Assembly (NCBI RefSeq): GCF_026712205.1
Contig: NZ_JAPPUW010000006.1
Span: 124,001-188,000, forward strand
DNA from: Pelomonas aquatica
Lineage (GTDB): Bacteria; Pseudomonadota; Gammaproteobacteria; Burkholderiales; Burkholderiaceae_C
Length of the DNA: 64,000 bases
Direction: 5' to 3'
Program-made: the position numbers and the translations under genes
Part shown: piece after piece, positions 26,628 through 34,626 of the stretch
How the letters are laid out: each line of letters begins with the position of its first letter
How positions within the stretch are numbered: the stretch's first letter is position 1
Notes under the pieces: model-generated
Seen by the model: only the letters and a program-made list of their open reading frames with translations
What the model was told of the DNA's origin: nothing
Databases searched by the model: none

Positions 26628-27263
26628 CTATCGTGGCGTCGGCACGATGACCCGCATGCCTTCCTGTTCATACGCAAGCTTTCGCTCGTCGACAAAGGCC
26701 CATTCCCGGTTCCAGTCGCGCGACGCGCAGATCCGGCGAATCGTCCGGAGCTCGCCATCGTCGAGGGCCTTGCGGGCGCCCTCGCTTGCTTCTTGGGTCT
26801 CTCTATTCAGCTCCCCACCCATGCCGTACAGCCTGAGTGCCCGCCCCTCATCTTGGCAGGCGGCGGCGAGCCGGTTCGCAATTCGGAACCCGCCGGCGTC
26901 GATGTCACACCAGTGCCTGACTTCAGCTGCATCAGGTAGCGCCTTCAGCATCAGACGGTAGATCCGCAGCCATGAGGGGCTGGGCATGCCCGCTGTGTAG
27001 ATCAACGCGCAACCCCGGTCCGCCAAAGGAAGGCGTGCCAACTCATGGAAGGTGGATAGGTTCTCGACGGTCAGCAATGTGTCGACCTCGCCCATCGGCT
27101 CAACCCCGTCGATATGCGTGGGCGACAGGCCTAGATACGGCCGACAGACATCCAGGGCGTGCCCGTTATACATCACTCGGACGCTCACACTCAATGGTGA
27201 AGCTGTTCTCGGGATCCCTCCAGCCGCTCCAAGCCCGCCACGCCTCAAATCGCCGCCAGCCAT
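26628..27263 (-). pseudogene. JetD-like C-terminal TOPRIM-type domain, N-terminus missing
   Basis: About 180 residues resemble the C-terminal half of Wadjet JetD/DUF2220-type proteins. VENLSTFHELA is followed by IYTAGMPS and HWCDIDAGGFRIANRL, the acidic D-x-D motif of the TOPRIM-like nuclease fold. JetD proteins are usually near 400 residues, and no N-terminal arm or winged-helix part is encoded upstream, where an unrelated gene ends at 27290. Credible homology begins near the internal ATG at 27173; the first 30 residues (MAGGDLRRGG onward) look out of frame. No JetA, JetB or JetC gene lies nearby. It is therefore either a decayed remnant or a stand-alone TOPRIM-domain protein. Confidence 0.55.
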
Positions 27264-27289
27264 AGACCCGGATCACATCCGTCGCACCT

Positions 27290-27922
27290 CTATGCCACTG
27301 CCAGTCTGACGACTTCGACAAACGGACCTTCGAAGCACCGTTCTCCTATCCGCCACGCGCTTACGGCAGCAACAACCAGCAGCGTATTCCCAGGAATATG
27401 CGCTCCCTCCTTTGGAGTGACGCGGCCGGTCCAGGTCATGTTGACGCGCTCGCACACCGGTACCTCCTCGGCCACCAGTGAGTCATCGATGCAGATGTTG
27501 AAACGGTCCTCCATGTACGCCCCGCCGATCGACGCAAGGACGTCAGGGTCTGCAAGCATCTGTTGTCCGACCATGCGCTTCAACGCCTCTTCGAAGATCT
27601 TGAAGTCGGTGTGCACTTCAGCCCATTTGCTTCGAGTAGAGAAAGCCACCGAAAGCAGTTCCTGCAGAGAGCCGGCCAGCGCGCTGTGCCCAAGTGCCAG
27701 CGCTCGGCACCGCGCCAAATCCAGATCGATGACCACGTGCCGCGCCTTATGGAAGTTCCTGAGCTCAGACCCCACTGCTTGGGCTGTCTGCAAAGCAGAC
27801 AGCGAGGTGTAGCCCAGGCAAGCCGCGACCAGTTCCAGAGCATGGCCGAGCTTGATTGAAATGTCGTCTGCAGCGGCTTGCTTGCTCACGGCCCTCGCAA
27901 TTGCAGAGATATCAATGGTCAT
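27290..27922 (-). CDS. Unknown 210-residue protein
   Basis: The N-terminal 40 residues (ISIKLGHALELVAACLGYTSLSALQ) match a short helical module seen at the start of various accessory-region proteins, with the pattern HxxALExxAxxLGYxSxxAL. The rest is alpha/beta with EDRFNICIDDSLVAEEVPV and no motif I recognise. It stands alone, 147 bp from the TniQ gene, and is probably cargo of the transposition module. Confidence 0.6.
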   Translation of the reverse strand: MTIDISAIARAVSKQAAADDISIKLGHALELVAACLGYTSLSALQTAQAVGSELRNFHKARHVVIDLDLARCRALALGHSALAGSLQELLSVAFSTRSKWAEVHTDFKIFEEALKRMVGQQMLADPDVLASIGGAYMEDRFNICIDDSLVAEEVPVCERVNMTWTGRVTPKEGAHIPGNTLLVVAAVSAWRIGERCFEGPFVEVVRLAVA

Positions 27923-28069
27923 AATTAGTTACTTTGGTTTTGGCGTGGTCGGCTGCCGGCGGCCGTCAACGCCAGATGCCACCCCTGGACGAAGATGGGC
28001 GACGCAGGGGCAACCTCTAGACACGGCGCTGGGATCTACAGGCCGGAATCCGGCCCAGGCCACGGTTGC

Positions 28070-29470
28070 TTATGGCTGTGACACCGCACCGAGCGGCGGG
28101 TCGCCAGGCAAAGACAGGGATGGCTTTCCCGCGGTCGTCGAGGTCACCAGACCCAGCGTCGAGGCGTCCTCTGGTGCTTCGATCAGCCAGTGCCTCCGGT
28201 AGCGCGAAGCCAGGCGATCCACCGTGTTCAAGTCCACATGGGTCCGAACTTCGAACTCGAGTCCGCCCGGCTCGGCTGTCGGGCGCAAGCGCCAGGGCAG
28301 CAGGAAAAGCGCCTGATCGGGCAACTCGGACCACGCCACCTGAACGCCGTACCGCAGCTTGCTCATCCGGATGAGGCTGCGAACGAACAATGCTTGCACC
28401 TGACGGGCAACCAGGAGACGCATCGCGCCCGTGTGCGATGGCAGCCAAGACCAAAAGGGTTGAGCCTTAGCTGCGGGTGGCGGCAATTCACCCAGAACGA
28501 AACGCTGCACTTCGAAGGCTGCTGCCGTTTGCCAAAACGCTGCAGCCACCGTCGACACACGCAAGTCCACGCGTGCCGCGCTATGCATCGCGTTCTCCAC
28601 GCCTGGCGGCATCTCTTTCAATCTCACGTGCTTGGCGAGCCGCGTGGCCAACTCCTCAAAGGCCCCGATCACGGCACCACGGACCAACGCGAAGAACTTG
28701 GGGCGGTTCAGAGGGCCATCTTCTGCAGCGAGCATGAATGACTCCGTCCGGATTTTGAGGAGCCCGAGACCCATCGACGGATCTCCCCACAGGGCGTGTG
28801 CGTGGTGCAGTCGCACCAGCACTGGACTCGCGGCAACCTCCGCCAGCCTGTCGCACCGAAGCTCGCTGCGCGATTCGCCCGGCGCCGGCGGATCGGTCAC
28901 CAACCGCCGTAGGGCGGCGAAACGCTCAACGGATGGATGGCCAACCGCGCAACCGACCGATGCCCGGCGACGCTCGCTTGCCATGTTGTGATCGCAGGCG
29001 CCGCAGTAGAAATGGTTGCGCGCCAGCGCCAGCGCGTTGGTCGGTATGGCGCGGCCGCAATGCGGGCAGCCCATCCGAAGCGGCTCCAGGTGGATCGGGC
29101 ACAGAACCAGTTGAGGCAACTGGAACAGCGGGGAATGGTTGCCCACCTGCAAGCACGACCGGCAGTAACGCAAGTCACCGAGCAAGACGCGCCTGGGCGG
29201 GCGCCCCGCCAGCAAGTCCGCTCCGCGCGCCTGGGCCCACATCGCCGGATCGATCGCCATCGCCTCTGCCAGGTCCAGGGCGACTTCCTCTCCCAGATGA
29301 AAGATGGACGGCTTCATCTGCCACTTCTGCTTGGACAGCGTGGCGGCCTCACTGACGTCCAGCACCATGTCCGACGAAAATTCGACGAAGGCGATGAAGG
29401 CCGACTTCTCCAGTTTGAGGTCAAGGTACTGCTTGCCGTGACGGTTCCAGATGCGTGAGCTGTCTGTCAT
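28070..29470 (-). CDS. tniQ: TniQ/TnsD-like target-selection protein
   Basis: This 466-residue protein carries paired zinc-binding motifs typical of TniQ/TnsD: CRSC (103-106), CPIH (124-127), CPHC (135-138) and CGAC (156-159). An RYCRSCL-type lead-in and conserved LCPIHLEPL follow the family pattern. TniQ-family proteins bring the transposase and its ATPase to the target site. The ATG at 29470 overlaps the ATPase stop by 4 bp. The C-terminal 300 residues are helical and probably contact DNA or TniB. It is the last gene of the transposition operon. Confidence 0.85.
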   Translation of the reverse strand: MTDSSRIWNRHGKQYLDLKLEKSAFIAFVEFSSDMVLDVSEAATLSKQKWQMKPSIFHLGEEVALDLAEAMAIDPAMWAQARGADLLAGRPPRRVLLGDLRYCRSCLQVGNHSPLFQLPQLVLCPIHLEPLRMGCPHCGRAIPTNALALARNHFYCGACDHNMASERRRASVGCAVGHPSVERFAALRRLVTDPPAPGESRSELRCDRLAEVAASPVLVRLHHAHALWGDPSMGLGLLKIRTESFMLAAEDGPLNRPKFFALVRGAVIGAFEELATRLAKHVRLKEMPPGVENAMHSAARVDLRVSTVAAAFWQTAAAFEVQRFVLGELPPPAAKAQPFWSWLPSHTGAMRLLVARQVQALFVRSLIRMSKLRYGVQVAWSELPDQALFLLPWRLRPTAEPGGLEFEVRTHVDLNTVDRLASRYRRHWLIEAPEDASTLGLVTSTTAGKPSLSLPGDPPLGAVSQP

Positions 29471-30456
29471 TGCGTCGCCTCCTGATGGTCGACCGCTGGC
29501 GCCTTGCCCTTGCAATAGGACAGCATGACCTTCTTGAAGCCGTTTCGGTCGAACGCATCGAGCACCGTGTGGTGAGTGACCTCCTTCTGATCGTTGTCCG
29601 GGTCGATCAGGAAGAAGAACAGATAGTTCAAGGTCTGCCTGAGGTAGGCCATCGGGAAGAACAGCTCCATGTTCATCTTGTCGACGTCGTGAACGGACCG
29701 GATTGCTTGCTCAATCGCTGGCACCAACCTGACGATCGACCAACCGCCCTGAGCGCGCTTTGGAAAATGCTTCCAAGTGAAGTGGTGATCCGCGCCATCC
29801 AGCGCCTGCAGGAACTCGGCGATCTGGTCGAACGACAAGCCACGAAACTCGCGCAGTTCCTGGAACTGCCGGCCCATGATGTGCAGGTTCTTGTCGACGT
29901 TGGCAATCGTGGACTGAAGTTCAGGCTGGCCAATGCATATGAGGCAAGGGATGTACTTCTTTTCTGAGATCGCCGCCTCCATCAAAGCGAATTCACCGTA
30001 CAGGTCCGGTGCAACGTTCTGCAGTTCGTCGCCGATCACAACGACACGCCGCGTCTGTGGTGTGCATTTCAACCAGATTTCGTCCATCAACCGAATGCGC
30101 AACGATTCACGCTCGCGGGCTGTTGAGCGAACTCCCAAGTTGGTCAGGGCCCGCTTGAGCAGTTGCTCGGGCTTCTTGAACTGTTCTCCGCCGAACTGCA
30201 ACCGGACGACGACGACCGTGCCACCGAACATCTCCAGGGCCACTTTCTCGAAGTACTTGGCAAACTCGGATTTCCCAACCCGTGGCAGTCCCCAGAAAGC
30301 GGCGCCGCATTGGTCGCAGTTGATCCACAGCGCCGCGGCCTGTGCGGCATCTTCGATCTGTGGCGTCCAGCTGATGCCTTCGAAGAAATAGAGCGATTCG
30401 ACATTGCTCGGCAGAGGTCCTGCATCTTCCGGCGGTTCATTGACGCTATCGCTCAT
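29467..30456 (-). CDS. tniB: TniB/TnsC-like AAA+ transposition ATPase
   Basis: This 329-residue AAA+ protein has Walker A GLPRVGKS (56-63), Walker B VVVIGDE (138-144), a sensor-like CLICIGQPE segment and arginine-rich ERESLRIRL. This matches TniB/TnsC, the ATP-dependent regulator between target selector and transposase. It overlaps both neighbours by 4 bp. Cys47 and Cys50 just before the P-loop (CDQC) are an unusual feature that could hold a metal. Confidence 0.88.
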   Translation of the reverse strand: MSDSVNEPPEDAGPLPSNVESLYFFEGISWTPQIEDAAQAAALWINCDQCGAAFWGLPRVGKSEFAKYFEKVALEMFGGTVVVVRLQFGGEQFKKPEQLLKRALTNLGVRSTARERESLRIRLMDEIWLKCTPQTRRVVVIGDELQNVAPDLYGEFALMEAAISEKKYIPCLICIGQPELQSTIANVDKNLHIMGRQFQELREFRGLSFDQIAEFLQALDGADHHFTWKHFPKRAQGGWSIVRLVPAIEQAIRSVHDVDKMNMELFFPMAYLRQTLNYLFFFLIDPDNDQKEVTHHTVLDAFDRNGFKKVMLSYCKGKAPAVDHQEATQ

Positions 30457-32516
30457 CGCATCCCCCTCGGCACATTGAAGCGGCGACCAGGCAGTCGGGG
30501 CGCCACGCTCGAGCGCGCCGGCGCGGGCATCGCTGGCCCTGTCGATGGGTCACGAGTGGCGGGCGCCCTCATCGGGGTCGGCGGCACGTAGCCATCGTTG
30601 TAGACCAGGGGCGCCTCTTCGCTGCCGTATTCGATCTGTGCTGCAGCCAACTCCTCCGGCGTCACCATGCGCTTCAGGTAGCTCATGAAATAGCAGAAAT
30701 CCTGCCCGATGGACCAGTCGGTCTTGGCATCGTCGGCCAGGAACTGCAGCATCTGATAGACCGATATCTCCTTGGCTTGGGTCTTGAAGCGAGCAGCCTG
30801 CTTTCGTCTGCTGATGATCTGCTGGATGCGATGGTCGAAGGGCACGCGGCCCCAGTCCCCTTCGCACCTCAAGGTATCGACGTAGGCCATGTCGTCGTTG
30901 CAGATGATGGCTGTGCGCAAGTCGTCGTAATCCTGCAAGATCCAGTACTCTCGGACGCCATCGGGCGGATTGGCCTTCAGCCATTTGCTCGAATAGCGGC
31001 GATCCACGGGGCTGATCAGAATGAACGGAAGCCGCCCGCTGGTGGTGATCTCGCACTTCACCGGAAGCCGCTTGGGCGCACAGAAGTGGTAGCCCTCTCG
31101 CTGGTGCTCGGGCAAGTAGTTGGGCTCGAAAGTTCCGCGGGCCAACAGTTCCTTCATCCGCGTGAAGGAGTCAAGGTAGCCTGCTGACGCCGAGTCCGAT
31201 ACGTTCTCGTTGGCCAGCTGACAGTAGAGACCCTGCTCATAGTGGTTGAAGTGCACGAGCTTCTCGGTCGGACAATCGGCGATCTGGCGAAGCGGATCCT
31301 TCGGACCGCTGCCTAGTGCCCCGGGCAGTTGAAGGTCAAAGCACTTTCGGGTGCGATGGATGTTGGACTCGACTTCGGGTCGGCCTAAGGGCGTGCCTGG
31401 AGGGCCCAACACCACGCGCCCCCCGAACAGCCGCATGACCACCTCTTGCAGGTCGTTGAACAAGTGGGCTAGGGCGTTGTCCAGATAGATCACCACCGGC
31501 ACAACGAACTTGAGCTTCTCGAAGATGTCCTGCGGGAAGCCTGCCCCTTCAACCGGCTTCATATTCGGATCCACCATCGGTGGAACCGGCTGGCCGAGCA
31601 CTGCATTCTTGAGGAGCTTGATGACGTCCGCGCCCTTGGCCTGGCGCGTGAAGCAGACTTGGAAGGCGATGTTCATCGCGTAGTCGCCGAGGCTACGCAG
31701 GCGAAGGACAGGAAACCGGCGCACGCGGACGATGTCCCCACCCCAGCGCACGCTTGGGATGATCACCTTCGCTTCCAGGTTGGAATCGCACTCGTCGATC
31801 ACCCAAGCCAGGTAGTCACAGAACGGCGTCCTGGCTTCGCCATCACCCGACAACGACGCGGCCGTCACGGCTGCGGCCTTGCCGCTGTTCTTCTTGATGT
31901 GTGCAAGCAGGTATTGAGGGATGTATTTCGTCTTGAACCAACGCAGCAGCGGTCTGAACCCCTTGGTCGCGCACCGAAGGGGATAGTCTTCGTCAGTCAG
32001 CCCCTCTTCCTTGCAGATCGCTTGAAACTTGGTGTGCAGCGTCTTGTCGCCGATCTTGTTCGGCCTTTGTTTACCGTTCAGGAACTCGACGAGCTTGGTT
32101 TCTATGGCGGGGCGGTCGGTAAAGAGCTTGCCAAACAGGCCACTGAAACCGGCGGTTGGAGCGTCCTGCGGATCCGACGGCTGGAGATCGGCAGTGCGCA
32201 CCCGGTTGCTCTGCACTTTGAAGCGGACAAAGGCTCGCGTCCCCGTGATGCCGTTGCCTTCCTTCCAAGGCTCGATTGCCGTCTCGATGTAGTCCAAGAC
32301 CCTGAAGGGCCGCATGCCGGCGGCCTTGGCAAGGTCGGCAACAGACTGCTTCTTGGTGAACAGGTCCGCCGCCTTGCACAGGCCGTCGTAGCGATCCAGC
32401 TCATCTACCGGTATCGTCGACCTTGCCTCCCGCGGCCACGACGCGAACTCCTGAAAGTCCTTTGGCAACTTGAGCAGCAGCGCCTTTCGACGCATCTCCG
32501 ATTTCCGGGCGCTCAT
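30453..32516 (-). CDS. tniA: TniA/TnsB-like DDE transposase
   Basis: The 687-residue DDE transposase has an N-terminal helical DNA-binding part, an rve/Mu-type catalytic core with acidic candidates in WVIDECDS, IYLDNALAH and GRPEVESN, a beta-barrel, and a Pro/Arg-rich C-terminal tail that would contact TniB. I use the ATG at 32516 because it overlaps the preceding stop by 4 bp (ATGA). No TnsA-like endonuclease gene is present, so replicative (Tn5053-type) transposition is more likely than Tn7-type cut-and-paste. Residues near 140-190 (FLNGKQRP, EEGLTDEDYPL, LLRWF) match the small upstream protein. Confidence 0.88.
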   Translation of the reverse strand: MSARKSEMRRKALLLKLPKDFQEFASWPREARSTIPVDELDRYDGLCKAADLFTKKQSVADLAKAAGMRPFRVLDYIETAIEPWKEGNGITGTRAFVRFKVQSNRVRTADLQPSDPQDAPTAGFSGLFGKLFTDRPAIETKLVEFLNGKQRPNKIGDKTLHTKFQAICKEEGLTDEDYPLRCATKGFRPLLRWFKTKYIPQYLLAHIKKNSGKAAAVTAASLSGDGEARTPFCDYLAWVIDECDSNLEAKVIIPSVRWGGDIVRVRRFPVLRLRSLGDYAMNIAFQVCFTRQAKGADVIKLLKNAVLGQPVPPMVDPNMKPVEGAGFPQDIFEKLKFVVPVVIYLDNALAHLFNDLQEVVMRLFGGRVVLGPPGTPLGRPEVESNIHRTRKCFDLQLPGALGSGPKDPLRQIADCPTEKLVHFNHYEQGLYCQLANENVSDSASAGYLDSFTRMKELLARGTFEPNYLPEHQREGYHFCAPKRLPVKCEITTSGRLPFILISPVDRRYSSKWLKANPPDGVREYWILQDYDDLRTAIICNDDMAYVDTLRCEGDWGRVPFDHRIQQIISRRKQAARFKTQAKEISVYQMLQFLADDAKTDWSIGQDFCYFMSYLKRMVTPEELAAAQIEYGSEEAPLVYNDGYVPPTPMRAPATRDPSTGPAMPAPARSSVAPRLPGRRFNVPRGMR

Positions 32517-32848
32517 CGGGGCCACCTCTTGGGTTGAAGCCGAACCGAAGGTTGCGACAACCCTTCAACCCACCGCGAGAGCGCCTGACGGCCAAGGCTC
32601 CTGGTGTTGAGCGGATAGTCGTCGTCTCCCAGGCCTTCGCGCTTGCACGCCTGAACGAGCACTTGGCGCAGCTCGCGCAGCGTTAGCGAAACCGGCCGCG
32701 GCTTTTTGTTCAGATAGGCTGTGAGGGCCTGTGAGATACGCGGGTGCTGGGAAAGCAGTCGCCGAAAGGCTCCCCGGGGCACGCGATCCGCGCGCGAGCC
32801 GTCACCGGCCGGAACGCTCCGCCGGCCGTTTTTTGAAGAGGTGTCCAT
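32513..32848 (-). CDS. Stand-alone homologue of a TniA N-terminal domain
   Basis: This 111-residue protein contains a central block (YLNKKPRP, KREGLGDDDYPLNT, ALSRWVEG) that clearly aligns with an internal helical domain of the adjacent TniA (FLNGKQRP, KEEGLTDEDYPLRC, LLRWFKTK). The rest, an Arg-rich N-terminus and tail, is different. It is coupled on both sides: its ATG directly follows the previous TGA and its stop overlaps the tniA start. It may bind the same DNA sites or transposase partner and act as a regulator. Confidence 0.75.
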   Translation of the reverse strand: MDTSSKNGRRSVPAGDGSRADRVPRGAFRRLLSQHPRISQALTAYLNKKPRPVSLTLRELRQVLVQACKREGLGDDDYPLNTRSLGRQALSRWVEGLSQPSVRLQPKRWPR

Positions 32849-33088
32849 TCAATGGCCCTCCTCATCGGCGCTGAAATTGCTCAGGTTCTGATTCGACTCG
32901 TTGGAGCAACGCGCGAACGGCATGCTCAGCGGCCGGGCTACGACGCTCCCGACCTCCGAGGAGGAGGACGTCGCGCGCGGCAAATCACATAGCTGCGCTA
33001 GCACCCGACGGGTGTGGCCTGACTTCGCAATCGCCGTCAGATGGAGAAGCGATACGCCCTGACGAGATGGTGCAAGGATTGAAGTCAT
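32849..33088 (-). CDS. Small unknown protein, first gene of the transposition operon
   Basis: This 79-residue protein has a short hydrophobic-basic N-terminus (ILAPSRQGVSLLHLTAIAKSGHTRRVL) and a Ser/Asn-rich tail. No family recognised. Its TGA is immediately followed by the ATG of the 111-residue gene (TGAATG), which supports translation as the leading gene. Codon content is acceptable, but confidence stays moderate because of its length. Confidence 0.45.
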   Translation of the reverse strand: MTSILAPSRQGVSLLHLTAIAKSGHTRRVLAQLCDLPRATSSSSEVGSVVARPLSMPFARCSNESNQNLSNFSADEEGH

Positions 33089-33219
33089 TGCATGCCTCCT
33101 GCAACCGCGGAAGTGTGCAACTCGCCGTCTTGACGATGGACAACTAGGTGACCGGCCACATGAAGCCGGGCCAGGCGTGCCCTGATCAGGTCACGTGGCG
33201 CGTCGATCTGCGAGCAGAG

Positions 33220-33246
33220 TGAATCGCACCGGCATTCGTGGAGGCC
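33220..33246 (+). repeat. IS3-family terminal inverted repeat, orfB side
   Basis: Begins TGAATCGCACCGGCATTCG and matches the reverse complement of 34512-34540 at about 23 of 26 positions. Confidence 0.85.
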
Positions 33247-33258
33247 AGTTGGTGTGAG

Positions 33259-34167
33259 TCAGACCGCAGCGGCCTGACGTTGGGCGAGTTGCCGGTAGTA
33301 GTTTGCCTCGGCCTCGGAGGGCGGGATGTAGCCGATGGGCTCCAGCAGCCGGTGGTGGTTGAACCACGCGACCCATTCGAGCGTGGCCAGCTCGACCGCT
33401 TCCTTGGTCTTCCACGGTGCGCGGCGGTGGATCAATTCGGTCTTGAACAGGCCGTTGATCGTCTCGGCCAGCGCGTTGTCGTAGCTGTCGCCCTTGGAGC
33501 CGACCGAGCCCTGGATGCCCGCCTCGGCCAGCCGCTCGCTGTAGCGGATGCTGAGGTACTGCGAGCCCCGGTCCGAGTGATGGATCAGCGCCCCGTCGCG
33601 CTCGGGCTTGCGCGCGTACAGCGCCTGCTCCAGCGCATCGAGCACGAAGTCGGCCCGCATGGAACTGCTGACCCGCCAACCGACGATGAAGCGCGCGAAC
33701 ACATCGACCACGAAGGCCACGTAGACCATGCCCTGCCAGGTCGAGACGTAGGTGAAGTCGCTCACCCACAACTGGTTCGGCCGCTCGGCCTTGAACTGTC
33801 GGTTGACGCGGTCCAGCGGGCACGCCGCCTTGGCGTCAGGCAGCGTGGTGCGCACCCGCTTGCCTCGCCTGGCCCCTTGCAGGCCCTGCAGCCGCATCAG
33901 CCGCTGCACGGTGCAGCGCGCCACAGCCACGCCCTCGCGGCGCAGCTGGCGCCAGACCTTGCGATGGCCGTACACCTGCAGATGGCTCGTCCACACACGC
34001 TGGACCTGCGGGGCCAGTTGAGCATCACGCCGCGCCCTGGCGGGTAGCAGCGCCGGCTTGCGCTGACGCGCGGCGTGGCGCCAGTAGCCCGACGGGGCGA
34101 CCTGCAGCGCCTTGCAGATCAGCTCGACCCCGTAGTGCTCGCGCTGCGCGTCGATGAAGCGCCTCAC
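33259..34167 (-). CDS. IS3-family transposase OrfB (DDE integrase core)
   Basis: The 302-residue catalytic part has an HTH_21-type N-terminus ([14 protein letters not shown]), then DDE residues in [17 protein letters not shown] and [14 protein letters not shown] with the usual 35-residue D-E spacing region. It starts with a GTG that overlaps the orfA stop; in IS3 elements the active protein is usually an OrfAB fusion made by frameshifting in the overlap. Confidence 0.92.
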   Translation of the reverse strand: MRRFIDAQREHYGVELICKALQVAPSGYWRHAARQRKPALLPARARRDAQLAPQVQRVWTSHLQVYGHRKVWRQLRREGVAVARCTVQRLMRLQGLQGARRGKRVRTTLPDAKAACPLDRVNRQFKAERPNQLWVSDFTYVSTWQGMVYVAFVVDVFARFIVGWRVSSSMRADFVLDALEQALYARKPERDGALIHHSDRGSQYLSIRYSERLAEAGIQGSVGSKGDSYDNALAETINGLFKTELIHRRAPWKTKEAVELATLEWVAWFNHHRLLEPIGYIPPSEAEANYYRQLAQRQAAAV

Positions 34168-34490
34168 TTCTTGATGTGGCGGTCGAGCTCCGCCTTGGCG
34201 AAAAACGCGCTGGCCAGCTTCAGAATCTCGTTGGTCTGGCGCAGCTCGCGCACCTCGCGCTCCAACTCGCGGATGCGCTGCTGCTCGGCGGTGGTGGGCC
34301 CGGCGCGCAGGCCCTCGTCACGCTCGGCTTGGCGAACCCAGCGCCGCAGCGTCTCGGCCGTGCAGCCGATCTTGGCCGAGATGGACTCGATGGCCGCCCA
34401 CTGCGACTCGTACTGGCCTTGCGACTCCAGCACCATGCGCACCGCGCGCTCGACAACTTCCGGGGAAAACTTCGGGGACTTCCTCATCAT
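34164..34490 (-). CDS. IS3-family transposase OrfA
   Basis: This 108-residue protein has a helix-turn-helix ([16 protein letters not shown]) followed by a leucine-zipper-like helix ([21 protein letters not shown]), the standard OrfA layout for recognition of the IS ends. It ends in the overlap with orfB. Confidence 0.92.
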   Translation of the reverse strand: MMRKSPKFSPEVVERAVRMVLESQGQYESQWAAIESISAKIGCTAETLRRWVRQAERDEGLRAGPTTAEQQRIRELEREVRELRQTNEILKLASAFFAKAELDRHIKK

Positions 34491-34511
34491 GGCTCCATGT
34501 TCTCAAACGAA

Positions 34512-34540
34512 GGAGCCTCCTCGGATGCCGGGGCGATTCA
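34512..34540 (-). repeat. IS3-family terminal inverted repeat, orfA side
   Basis: Reads GGAGCCTCCTCGGATGCCGG... and ends GCGATTCA; its reverse complement starts TGAATCGCCCCGGCATCCG and pairs with 33220-33246. Confidence 0.85.
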
Positions 34541-34626
34541 AACAGGGCGTCCATACGGAGCATGCGTGGTGGAGAGGCCCCCACTCTCGCGGCTGCCGCG
34601 TTAGCGCCGCATAAGGACGGCGCGGA

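Larger units (their letters stand above)
33220..34540 (-). mobile_element. IS3-family insertion sequence (1321 bp)
   Basis: A complete IS3-family element is bounded by TGA...TCA termini with imperfect ~27-bp inverted repeats and carries overlapping orfA and orfB on the minus strand. It lies just upstream of the transposition operon and beside the chromosomal-type genes. Flanking triplets (GAG on the left, AAC on the right) do not match, so no target duplication is seen. This can follow deletion or recombination next to the element. Confidence 0.9.

Noticed and set aside
27166-27276. Possible 36-residue protein from a GTG at 27276 (VIRVYGWRRFEAWRAW start)
   Set aside because: It has a weak ribosome site and sensible composition, but is too short and overlaps the start of the JetD-like frame; it may instead be the shifted upstream part of that gene.
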